The notes beneath the pieces are model-generated. The model was given only the letters and a program-made list of their open reading frames with translations. It was not told the origin of the DNA and did no database searches. Position numbers and translations under genes: made by a program. From Holothuria scabra (lineage: Eukaryota > Echinodermata > Holothuroidea > Aspidochirotida > Holothuriidae), in the NCBI GenBank assembly GCA_037179385.1, contig CM074185.1:12594866-12658865 (forward strand): a stretch of 64,000 bases of DNA, read 5' to 3'. Within the stretch, counting starts at the first letter, position 1, and each line of letters begins with the position of its first letter. Below are positions 1-10,275 of the stretch, in pieces.

Positions 1-94
1 CCCATTTTGCACTATGGCAAAACTTTTCAAAAGGGAATTCGGGTACCCCTCACACAGGCAATAAATCAACAAAAGTGATGTACACCTTTTTCAA

Positions 95-260
95 TTCCCC
101 CAAATTCCCTGGTTTCGGAGTCTATGAGGGACAATACCTGGTCTCCTATCACCCTATGTCATGAAATACCAATACTCAACCATATGGCAAATGAATAACA
201 CCAAGGAGACCCTAACAGCAGAGGGCATCCTTTACCCTAATAACACCAAACAGACTGGAT
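95..260 (+). repeat. Diverged DIRS left-terminus relic
   Basis: The segment aligns with 23190-23335: TTCCCCCAAATTCCCTGG, GGAGTCTATGAGGGAC, CTCCTATCACCCTATGT, and later CAGCAGAGGGC. It has many substitutions and small gaps. It could be a terminal fragment or the edge of an old element starting before the window. Confidence 0.72.
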
Positions 261-976
261 ATTCTGGTTACAGCCTGGCTAGGAGTACAGTACATATCTC
301 ATACCTGCTATGAAGGTTAACTTTTAATACCAGACATGAATGAAGTTTACAGACGAATGAAATCAAATTAATACAGCATTAGATTAGGCCGAGTAGCTTG
401 TAAACTCACAATGAACTGGGTTTCAAGGAATAATCAGCAAAATTAACCCCTGATAATGCATCCCCTTTTCAGAAACAGCTCCCCAAAATGTCACTTCAGA
501 CACTTTCAAAAAGTGAACCAAATAAAAAAGGAAGTAATACCTGAACCCAAAAGGCAAAATGAGGAAAAATGCATCAGCCAATGATCACTTTGGCAAAGAC
601 AATTCTCATTCTATGATCATTGAAGGAGGTGCAACAGGATATAGGCATACTTGTTTGTACATCATTCTACACCACTGTTTACAATTGAATGTTTCACAAT
701 TCCCTTGAACAGGCAATTGTAATGTTTTACACATTACAAAAAGCAATGTTGTATGATGATATGGAAAACGGCAAAACATGGGTTACAGAACTAGTAATGT
801 AGGTTAGAGAGCTTAGGATGTGGTTTGATACTAGAACTTATAATCTTCTGGTTAAATCAAGCTCACCATCTTTTTTCCAGTTTTTGGGCACTGTTTTGTT
901 ATCCCTACTCCACTGCATTACAGCTACTGTACTACAATCCCTTAGGGCACTGCTTCTCAACATTGAACAGTTGAAC

Positions 977-1413
977 TAAGGCCATGTTCCCACTTGATCC
1001 ACTTATGTTGACCGCCCCAAGCTCAATCAACTGGAAAATTTTGTGATCAACCCCACGAGTGTTCCCATTTGCTTGCCTGCACAAGGTCTGATCCCCTCCT
1101 CGAGTTCAAGTAACAGGAAGTTGTTTCATTGAAATTATGTGTGCAGGTCAGGTTTGTTTACACAAGTTTGTGTGGCCTGAAGAGCTTCACTGCGGAAGTA
1201 CGTCGCTGACCTTGGGTCACCTTGATCCCTCATTGCATTCCCACTTGTTTTCTTGATCCCCTGCACGTCGTCTGATCCTCCCCGAAGGGAAGATCAAGCT
1301 CTCAGGATCTGATTCGGGGAACGAGAGCATTCCAACTTTCAAATTGATCTCCTGTGCGGGGTCTGAACCAGATCTGACCGCCTGGTCATTCTCAAGAGGG
1401 AACACACTCTTAA
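977..1413 (+). mobile_element. Non-autonomous DNA element family A, copy 1
   Basis: The imperfect inverted ends are CTAAGGCCATGTTCCCACTT and, reversed, TTAAGAGTGTGTTCCCTCTT. The ~435-bp body is shared with 8679-9113, including AGTAACAGGAAGTTGTTTCA and TGTGTGCAGGTCAGGTTTGT. It is rich in GATC words (TGATCCCC, TCTGATC). Confidence 0.72.
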
Positions 1414-1694
1414 GGACAGCTTTGACCCCAAGAATGTTTTAATTTCAAGTCCTCCTGACCAATTGGTTAGAAACTGAGCCCAAAACCCTTTTAGCTAGCT
1501 AACTACTGTAATTGAGGCCCTCCTTACAAAAACATTCCAATCCTTTTTTTTCCTATTCGTTAATTCCTTAATACTGTTTATAACTTTTTGTGTACATCTC
1601 TTCCCCACCTAGGATAGCTTTGTGGCCTACTGGTGAGCCACAATCCATCAGATTAGAAGCCCTGCTCTAGGAAATCATCCAATAGTCAATACAC

Positions 1695-1953
1695 TTAACC
1701 CTTTACTGTTGTTTGGGTCCTTTTGGACCCATGCAGAGAGCTCAGCTGTCACACATCTTTACTGTTTCACGCGGAGCTCGAAACTGCGAGTAGCTACCCG
1801 AAAATTCGGCCACAACAGCGAGAGAGACAATAGTTTAAGGTCACGGGGTCAATGGCCTACGGAAGCTGATGCGGGGCGGGCTACGTCCGCTTTTCCGCCC
1901 TCTCCCGAGGCACGCAAATATGCCCCGATCGGAGCACAACGGTAGAGGGTTAA
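1695..1953 (+). mobile_element. piggyBac-like MITE, copy 1
   Basis: This 259-bp copy has TTAA at each edge, with ends CCCTTTACTGTTGT and ACAACGGTAGAGGG. TTAA targets and CCC-starting ends are typical of piggyBac relatives. It carries only a non-conserved short frame. Confidence 0.82.
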
Positions 1954-2402
1954 TCTAAAATATCTGCACCACTCGGCTGAAGGTTTACATGCACACATGC
2001 AGAGACAGTGGCATCGGCTTTGCAGTAAACACACTCCACAGGCTAATTTTAACCCTTTACCGTTGTTTGGGTCCTTTTGGACCCATGCAGAGAGCTCGGC
2101 TGTCACACATCTTTACTGTTTCACGCGGAGCTCGAAACTGTGAGTAGCTACCCGAAAATTCAGCCACAACAGCGAGAGAGACAATAGTTTAAGGTCACGG
2201 GGTCAATGGCCTAGGGAAGCCGATGCGGGGCGGGCTACGTCCGCTTTTCCGCCCTCTCCCGAGGCACGCAAATATGCCCCGATCGGAGCACAACGGTAGA
2301 GGGTTAATCTAAAATATCTGCACCACTCGGCTGAAGGTTTACATGCACACACGCAGAGACAGTGGCATCGGCTTTGCAGTAAATACACTCCACAGGCTTA
2401 TT
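1954..2402 (+). repeat. Spacer / tandem unit between the three MITEs
   Basis: The 95-base spacers at 1954-2048 and 2308-2402 are nearly identical (TCTAAAATATCTGCACCAC start). The block is therefore a tandem amplification of MITE plus spacer, not three independent insertions. Confidence 0.78.
2049..2307 (+). mobile_element. piggyBac-like MITE, copy 2
   Basis: This copy is 259 bp, nearly identical to copy 1 and TTAA-flanked. It is separated from copy 1 by a 95-base spacer that recurs after it, giving a 354-bp tandem period. Confidence 0.82.
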
Positions 2403-2661
2403 TTAATCCTTTACCGTTGTTTGGGTCCTTTTGGACCCATGCAGAGAGCTCAGCTGTCACACATCTTTACTGTTTCACGCAGAGCTCGAAACTGCGAGTA
2501 ACTACCCGAAAATTCGGCCACAACAGCGCGAGAAACAATAGTTTAAGGTCACGGGGTCAATGGCCTAGGGAAGCCGATGCGGGGCGGGCTACGTCCGCTT
2601 TTCCGCCCTCTCCCGAGGCGCGCAAATATGCCCCGATCGGAGCACAACGGTAAAGGGTTAA
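2403..2661 (+). mobile_element. piggyBac-like MITE, copy 3
   Basis: This is the third 259-bp copy, TTAA-flanked. Its first base after TTAA is changed (TCC instead of CCC). The 95-base spacer does not follow this copy. Confidence 0.8.
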
Positions 2662-4948
2662 CGAGAATACTTGATTCACAAATTTCTGTTCATGTGTACA
2701 CTGTACATGCAGTAGACTGGCAGTGCAAGGGTTAGTGAGGGCACAGGTTGTTGTTAACATTGCAACAACTTTGCACGCAAATATAATTTATGCCCCTTTT
2801 TTTCCCTACTTCCCACTAGGGCTGTGGTAGTGTAGCAAATAACCACTATTAAAGTATATCAAACTTTGCTGTTTCACAACTGGCTTTTGCAAATCATGTG
2901 AAAATGCATATCTCTGCTGTTTCGTAGTGAAATTACTAAAAGCAGCTGCTTGGTCATAAAATATGTTGTACGTTGCATGCCATGGGGGTGGGGAGTTCAG
3001 ACGGTTTGGGGGTTAGAACACCCCATGACTCACTCTCGCAATGCAAAAAACACCTAAAATAGCGGTTTTTTCATTACACTCTTCCCACATTTCTAGCCCC
3101 AAACTCTCCCCCCCCCCAAGACCAAGCCATTGGATTTCAAAAATCACAGGAACCCATTTGGAGTATCTGTCATTTTTCACCATTGGAACCCACTTTTGGG
3201 TTATGTTACAAAATGCATGGGTGGTAACCAGTTTTCTGGTTCAGTGATTTCATCACCAAGGGATGACCATGTGATGCGAACAATCGCTCCAGTGAAATAT
3301 GATAGCCTGAAGAGACAGTCCTGGCTATGCACCTGCATAGAAGTAAAAGAAACTTGAGAGATTGTCTTTTGCTTTTTGTCCACTCTTTACCCTCCAAACC
3401 ATAAAAATACCTACTGACCCAACAGTTGAAAGGGCTAACAACAATTCATAAATACTTTTTTACAATGCTGGCTTGTGATTGGTCAGTTACCCATGTTCTA
3501 ATCCAGTGTAGAGACATAGGGTGTATGGAGAGAAAGTTTTTGATCAACATGACCATAAACACAGCTTTGCTGACAAGCCTCAAGGTATATGTAGGCTTGA
3601 CTACATAGTTTTAGGTCAAATACATAGCACACATACTAGCCCAAATACTTCATAATGGTGTCTGACGTTTTAAGCAATTAAGGCATACGACTGTAATTTA
3701 CCCCATAACTGTCCAACTTAAAATGTAAATTGACCGCAGTGTTGTGTGTACATTGAAACGAATAAATTAGGTCCTAATCAGATTTCAGACCTTTTAATTC
3801 AGAGAACATTAAGTGAAGGTCTTGTTAGTGTTTCAAAGTCCACAAAGGGCCTACTGTAGCCTAGGCCTAGGCTTAGACTCCGATCGTGTAAATATTGATA
3901 TGGTACGCTGTTGATGAGAAAAAGACATGTAAGTAGGACTACATGACTTCCTAGGCCTAGGCCTACCTCAGTTAGACTCGAAACCTCTAGCCTCTCTGGG
4001 GCGATGAAAAAAAGCAGTTTTGAAATGAGTGTCAGAGTATAACATTATTAAACCTTAAAAGCCCATCTCGCATATTCCATACATAAGGCTTGGTCAAGTA
4101 TTCTGTGCACCATTAGCTAGGCCTATGTTAGGAAATTTAGCACCAGAATCGCCAAAGGAAATGCAGATGTGATAATATTAAGAAGAGCCTCAGCCGGCCC
4201 AAGTAGCCTGCTTACTGCATGGACAATAAACGTCACCAAGATTGTGATAGATTCTCTCTGCAATGAAAACTTTAGGAATAGCGACAGCCACCGTTAGTAA
4301 AGGCAAGTATTTCTGGTTCCATAAAGTTCCACTCAAAAAGGTCAAGCTAGTTTACTGACTCAGCCTCATTTCGAAAACAATGTGACCCTAATTTGAAAAG
4401 CTAAGTTAGGTCTAACGTTATGTTAGCCTAACGTTAGTTGTTTAGTCTGTGTTCAACAACGTATAGCAGGACGTTGTCAAAGTCAAATGTCACAGTGAGC
4501 AATATAAACCAAACCACAGATCCTCAAGCTAGTATATAATTTTAGTGGAACTATTCACGACTATAGTCCCAAATCCAAGAGATAAATCGTTCCAAATATG
4601 ACCTTGTTCAAGACTTCCAGAATATAACTTATTAGTCAAATAGACAGAGACACAAAGTAGGCCTATGACTGTATCATTGTATGACTATGAGTCATGACTG
4701 TGTACCTAAGGTACGTACAAGCGACGAAGGTAGCGTGTAGCTAGCTAGCTACTCTACTGTGCATTGCAGTAATATTAATACAGCTTTTCACTACGATATT
4801 TAATGTCAATGTCATGGTAACGTACACCTGTACGAGCACTTCATGAAACTTAAGCCAAATTAAGGAGAATAATTGATGATCAATGGAAAATTCATAAAAA
4901 GAAAGCTTTTTCCCTTCTAAACTTCTCGAAATTAAAGTATTTATGAAT
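2662..4948. other. No gene seen
   Basis: This is AT-rich intronic or intergenic sequence. Only short chance frames, a poly-C run near 3107 and CCTAGGCCTAGG words (3855-3965) are visible. Confidence 0.5.
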
Positions 4949-5118
4949 GGGAATAAAGTCATGGTGCCCATGTCTCTACATCATATTCGAACAGGCTATG
5001 ACATCACGCATATAGGCAGAAACCCTCGGCTTCGCCTCAGGTCTCTCAGCCCATACGCATGACGTCATAGCCTGTTCGAATCTGATGAAGAGACATGGGC
5101 ACCATTGACTTTATTCCC
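4949..5118. repeat. Long foldback (hairpin) element
   Basis: The arm GGGAATAAAGTCATGGTGCC, continuing through ATTCGAACAGGCTATGAC, is repeated in inverse on the right to TTATTCCC. Each arm is about 65-70 bases, with a short loop that itself contains CCTCGGCTTCGCCTCAGG. One arm carries TGACGTCA. Confidence 0.8.
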
Positions 5119-5170
5119 TAATTTAAATATAATGAAGTACTATGTAATGTTATTGTGAAAGATATTTTTA

Positions 5171-5384
5171 GGCCTTGAATTTTGAGGTGGGTGAGTGTGC
5201 TTGTGCACTATCACTCACCTAAAAGTAAATCACTTTGAAAAGTGTGATTTTTTGCACACCTAAATGAAAAATGCCAGCTCATATAAACCTAAAGGAGTTT
5301 TACAAAATAGCACACCTGCTACACTCCTTTATGTCCTGAGGAGTGTGATTTGTAGCACACCAAGAAAATCTAAAACTCAAGGCC
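5171..5384. mobile_element. Small MITE
   Basis: It has ends GGCCTTGAATTTTGAG and, reversed, GGCCTTGAGTTTTAG. The interior is built of repeats of AGTGTGATTT and GCACACC. Confidence 0.6.
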
Positions 5385-5934
5385 TGTATTTTGAAAAGGA
5401 ATAATCAAAATTGTGATTTTTGCCTGTCTAGTTCAAATTGATTTGGGGGTAACTGCTCTTGTCCTAATTAAACTGTAAAAATTCACACTGACCCAAGAGT
5501 TTAAAGGGTTAACAACAATTAAGAGTTTCCTTTAAACTTATGTTAAGGAAGGACAGGGATAACGAGTAGCAGATTTATATTCTTTTCTGTTGTTCAGGTC
5601 AAATGTTCAAATGTTCACAGTAGGCAGTCCATCTGACAAGCAGGCCCTCTCTGGGGTATTTCATAAATTAGGAAGCACCCCCTGGGAGGATAACAATTTG
5701 TCACGGTCAAGACTGAAGAAATCTGATTTAATTTGCCAACCTTAGCTACCACAACACCAACACAACAGAACCAGGAAAAGTGGAAGAAGGGAATAGCGAA
5801 AGACCTAAAGCACTTGGGAGAAATATTTAGGGGCAGGCCTACAGGATATATGAATAGATCAGCCAAATTAGGCTACCGTGTGAATGAACTGTACTTTTGG
5901 ACTTTACTAAGTCAAAAGTTAGTTCTTTAGTCAG

Positions 5935-6170
5935 ATGGAGTTTTACAGCCTAGTTTCCAACCTATTGGTCCAAGTTGAGCCGGCCACAGCCTTTTTTTCC
6001 ATTTGTGGCTCACTGGCTTGTTTTTCCTACTCCCATGATTGTACCAAGCACCACCCACAATGGCAGTAGGTCACATTTTTAAAGTCCTCCCTATGGCATT
6101 TTATTGCCAGGAGTTCAACATCCCATCTGCAAGTTGGGTGCTCGAACCAGTTGACTTAGCAGTCAGAGAA
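5935..6170 (-). mobile_element. SINE copy, diverged
   Basis: It shares AGTTTTACAGCCTAGTTTCC, TTTGTGGCTCACTGGCTTGT and CACAATGGCAGTAGGTC with 17849-18082. The tRNA-like head is badly decayed. Confidence 0.6.
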
Positions 6171-6522
6171 CGTACTTAAAGGTACAACTTGGCAGTCAGA
6201 AAAATTTGAAAATGCTGCAAATTCAAATAAGAGCTTGTATGACCCTAGCCCACTTTGCAAATATGTCTGTCTCCTGCACCATACAGTACAGTATATCTTT
6301 GCTGCACTTCTAATACAAACGAATGACACCTGCTGTGAAGGTTGGTACAATTCTTGATGGGAAAGTGCAGTCACCCTATTATAAACTAGTTGGGAATTTG
6401 AGAGCCATAATAATCTACCGGGTACACCTAGTTGTGCCCCTAATACACTGACATAATCTTCATACCATGTAATCTCTACTTCCCCATGGTAAGTCCCTGG
6501 CAATTAAAGTCTCTTATAGTGT

Positions 6523-6815
6523 GGTCTCAAGTATGCCTCGCTCGAGGTAACAAGTGCTGCGTTACCTCGTGCACCATGGTAATGTGAGAATGCAGGTTAC
6601 CGTGGGGTCGGTGTTTAAATTTTGTTCCTCCTCCCCAAGCAGGGTTCTGCAGTTTTAAACACTGTTTTTTAATCATGCATGGTCACAGGTGTTCAAAAAG
6701 CTAATGACCCATTTTTTCTAATATTTTATAGTAATTGGTATGTGAAATATTTGACCTTGTTACTATGATAGCACTACCTAATCAACCAAACTTGTGGTAC
6801 TGGAAAACACACGCT
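6523..6815. mobile_element. Element family B, diverged copy lacking one end
   Basis: It opens with GGTCTCAAGTATGCCTCGCT and contains GGGTCGGTGTTTAAATTTTG, CACAGGTGTTCAAA and GTAATTGGTATGTGAAATAT. The right end is not recognisable. Confidence 0.62.
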
Positions 6816-7696
6816 AGAAATCACAGTGTTAACATGTGGTTTGTCCTTTTGCAAACACGGGGTAACACCAACCATCACAGGGGTATGTGATTTACAAGCC
6901 TTCAGTAGCGCTGAAGTAAGGAGACAAGCTGGCCTACAAAAGAGACATGCCCATCTCCACGGTGTTATTAAAAGGATTGCCAGGGAACTGCTGCCCAAAC
7001 AATTAAGGTAGGGATTTCCCAACCCTCCCTGGATTGGAATTAGTTTACCAGGGTCTAGTTGTAGTAAGTGGGGATTACATAGGTACATAGGAGGTAAGTG
7101 AGGGGCGATGTAGATTACAATAGTACTGGTGTGAGAAGAATTTTTGTTTTGTTTGAGCCTAGCCAGCTGCAGTCTAAAGAGTCCAAGCAGAGCCTTGGTT
7201 GGTCCCATCCCCTAATAAGGTATTTCTAGACATTTAGGTACTCTGTTGCAATCTGTGTAACCTGAGCATCAACTGAAGTCAATTCTTTCTTTCCAGCACA
7301 GCAATATCTCTTACAATTTGAGGGGTGGGGGGTATATGCCCCTTGGTCCACCCTCTGCCAGCACCAATTTGGAAATAAGTGGTAATGAGGGGCAATGCAC
7401 ACTTATATCTGAACTCTACAAGAGAAGAAAGTTATCCTCTTTTGAAAAGGTGCCCTCTATCAATGTTATATTTGTTTCCCCAGGTTAGGGTGGTGGGAAA
7501 TCCACAATAATGTAAATTATTGGTAGTTAACACATACAGTACCCACTGTGACAGCATAGATTTTTCCTATCATAAAAACCAAGGTATATAATGACTTGAA
7601 CATATCATTCCTTCTCTAAGCCATCAATTATGTGACATTAAGGTTCACAGCTCATTGCTAACATTTTGCAAAGTAAAGTTGATTATTTGATTGCAG

Positions 7697-7894
7697 CTGG
7701 TGAAATATGGGTTCCAGTCATCCATCGCTGGGGAGATTGATAACTTGATTAAAGGGATAATGCGTACAAGTATCACAAATACCAATGTATCTACTGTTGA
7801 CAAGAAATATGCCTTGCTAGATCTTTCTGCTAAGCCGTCTGATGATTATGAAGATGTATGGATCTCTTCAGTGGCTCGGAGAGTTGCAATTTGA
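7697..7894 (+). CDS. Candidate terminal exon or gene fragment, unidentified
   Basis: A pyrimidine-containing tract ending TTGATTGCAG precedes 65 codons that stop at TGA 7892-7894. The encoded peptide (start LVKYGFQSSIAGEIDN, end WISSVARRVAI) has ordinary globular composition, unlike most chance ORFs in this AT-rich window. I do not recognise it. It lies on the strand opposite the betaglycan-like gene. The downstream 350 bases run into an ATCA/AATG simple-repeat tail at 8240-8340. The whole block could therefore be the 3' end of a LINE or of a processed copy rather than a host exon. Confidence 0.3.
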   Translation: MVKYGFQSSIAGEIDNLIKGIMRTSITNTNVSTVDKKYALLDLSAKPSDDYEDVWISSVARRVAI

Positions 7895-8239
7895 AACAAG
7901 GAGGCAGGGAGGTAGTGTACCTAGTATTTTATGTCGGAATTACAAGGTGAAGGATTTCAGGGAGGCAGGGAGCTCCCGGAACAAGGCATTTACTGATATT
8001 GACAACCACTGTAACCCTGGACAAGAAGAGACCTTGATGTATGTAAGCAATGATGGGAATCAAGCTATCACTAGATCCAACCCAGTACAGTTGCTCCATG
8101 TACACCATGCAGTTTCTAGCAAGATTTTTCTGGCACTCTGTTTTCATGTATTCTTGTTTGTCTTCATTTATTGTTTGTTTCTTTATATAGCACTGCTGTT
8201 TTATATAATGTGTTTTTCCCCAAACCAAATCAATCTGTC

Positions 8240-8345
8240 ACTGAATGAATGAATCAATGAATGAATAAATCAATCAATTAAATCAACTGATCAATCAATC
8301 ACTCTATCAAATCAATCAATCAATCAAATCAAATCAATCATCCAT
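8240..8345 (+). repeat. AATG/AATC simple repeat tail
   Basis: This is an imperfect run of GAATGAATGAATCAATCA and ATCAATCAAATC units, directly downstream of the candidate exon block. Such tails often mark LINE or SINE 3' ends. Confidence 0.75.
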
Positions 8346-8678
8346 GTCCTCACTGACTCTAGCAGACAAAAACCTAAGAATGGCAGGCTCAGACAGTTTT
8401 ACAGAAAGTGCAAATTATGAGAAATGATACTGTAGGAGGGCAATTAAACAGTAGGTGAAGAGCTGCATGAAGCTGAAGAAGGCTTCACAAGGTCAAACAA
8501 CTGAATGCAGTCAAATTTGTTACAATGTTAAGACCATAAAATTCTCTGACATACTTCAACATTGATGTTTTAAACTTTTAATCTCAGTTACTTACTGTAG
8601 GTCAATTAATCCTCTTCAGTAAGTTCTTGCTTGACAGGGCTGGGTAATCTGGACAGTTAACCTTATACACAGCTTAAC

Positions 8679-9113
8679 AAAGGCCATGTTCCCACTTGAT
8701 TCACCAATGCTGATCACCCCAAGCTCAATCAACTGGAAAATTTTGTGACCAACCACATGATTGTTCCCATTTGATCACCTGCGCGAGATCTGACCCACTC
8801 CTCTGGTTCAAGTAACAGGAAGTTGTTTCATTGAAATTATGTGTGCAGGTCAGGTTTGTTAACATAAGTTAATTTATCTGGCATGAGGAACTTCACTGCG
8901 GAAGTATGCCATCGATCTCCGGTCACCTTGATGCCCCGTTGTGTTCCCACTCGTTTTCTTGATCGCATGAGTGCGGTCTGATCCTCCCCAAAGGGGCAAT
9001 CAAGCTCTCGAAATCTGATCCGGGGAGCGTTCCCACTCAAAAATTGATCTCCTGTGCAGGATCTGAACCGGATCTGATCGCCTGGTAGATCTCAAATGGG
9101 AACACACTCTTAG
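8679..9113 (+). mobile_element. Non-autonomous DNA element family A, copy 2
   Basis: This is a full-length relative of 977-1413, starting AAAGGCCATGTTCCCACTTG and ending GGGAACACACTCTTA. A possibly related GATC-rich block lies at 39100-39290 but lacks clear ends. Confidence 0.72.
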
Positions 9114-9245
9114 AAAAGAATTAACACTCACTCCAATACAGTTACAGCCACCTCAATGGTAAAATGACCACATGTAGCAAGGACCCTAGAACCTCGAGAA
9201 GATAAAGTGGAAACTAATTGCATCGTTTCATTTTTTTCAAGACTC

Positions 9246-9312
9246 AGGAGGAAATTGAATCGAACTTCCAGGGTGAGGTAGCTAAATGCTCTACCATCAG
9301 ACCATATACCTG
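9246..9312 (-). repeat. tRNA-like SINE head, isolated
   Basis: On the minus strand ATGGTCTGATGGTAGAGCAT (box A-like) is followed by GAAGTTCGATTC (box B-like). The acceptor stem does not pair, so this is a SINE relic rather than a tRNA gene. Confidence 0.45.
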
Positions 9313-9615
9313 TTTCTTGTTACCATGAAAACCTATAGGAAGTATGCCCCTGTAAACATTAACTTGTCAAGAAAACTAAACCTTCCCCAGGACTACAGTA
9401 TATTCCTGCTACTATTGTAGAGAACATTCAGGTCCCCCCCCTCACCCTCCTGGTGGGTGTATTCATGAGCCGCTACACTTACCGCTTACTACATCTAAAT
9501 TGCATATTATTCACGCTCTGTGCTACACAGAGAAGAACAAGTACCACACCAACACTTCACCCCATCAACTAGGGGTTCATCCTCATTACTCCTCTGTGCT
9601 GGAGAAAATGTTGGT

Positions 9616-10275
9616 CACAACAACCAAGTCAGCAACCCAGTATTTCTGTACACAAAATGCAACACTTTGGCAGGGTCTCTATAATTCAATCAACCAGGAA
9701 ATGACCAGTGTAAACTTACTGCACCTCCATGGCACTTTAAAAGGCAATTCAAGGCTTGGTCTCACGTACCCCGCGACATTCGGTGTTACCTTGTGTTTAC
9801 AATCAGGTAAAACTGCAGGTTAACCCCATGTTTTCCAGTCTGTGTTCTTTCGTACCCCGTGTTTCGTTGATTGGGTAATGTTACCATCGTAACCAGGTCA
9901 AATATTTCACATACCGATTACAGTAAAATGTAAGAAAATACCTGTCATCAGCGCCATAAACACCTGTGACCTTGCTTGATTAAAACAAACACGGTGTTTA
10001 AAACTGCTTAACCCTGCGATCTGAGGTGGATCGAAATTTAAACACCGACCTCGTGTTAACCAGTGGTCCCACATTACTCCAGCATGAGGTAACACAGTGT
10101 TACCTCGAGCGCGGGGTACGTGAGACCACAGTATCAGTGGTTTTTCGCTAAGGTCTTGCAAGAAAGACAAAATATTCCTTTGTTGCAATATCCTTTTCCT
10201 AACTTATGCACAAGCCATGGTCACAACACCAAGTCAGCAACCCAGTATTTATGTACACAAAATGCAACATTTTGG
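9616..10275 (+). repeat. Direct repeat flanking element family B
   Basis: CACAACAACCAAGTCAGCAA... at 9616-9672 and CACAACACCAAGTCAGCAAC... at 10217-10274 agree over about 57 bases (shared AACCCAGTATTT and GTACACAAAATGCAACA). The family-B element lies between them. Confidence 0.65.
9758..10127. mobile_element. Element family B (GGTCTCACGTACCCCG ends), full copy
   Basis: GGTCTCACGTACCCCGCG and CGCGGGGTACGTGAGACC form near-perfect inverted ends. The body shares GGTGTTTAAA, CACCTGTGACCTTGCTTGAT and AATATTTCACATACCGATTA with 6523-6815 and 17147-17475, here in the opposite orientation. It is non-coding. Confidence 0.78.

Noticed and set aside
1709..2653. Repeated ~78-codon frames (and antisense frames) that look conserved
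   Set aside because: They are conserved only because the piggyBac-like MITE is repeated; the frame has no start-stop selection pattern and is interrupted in the copy at 35534.
6774..7208. 144-codon minus-strand frame as a gene
   Set aside because: It overlaps the decayed end of a family B element, has no splice signals or motif, and its composition is that of a chance frame.
9246..9312. tRNA gene
   Set aside because: Box A- and B-like sequences are present but the acceptor and anticodon stems do not pair; it is a SINE-type relic.
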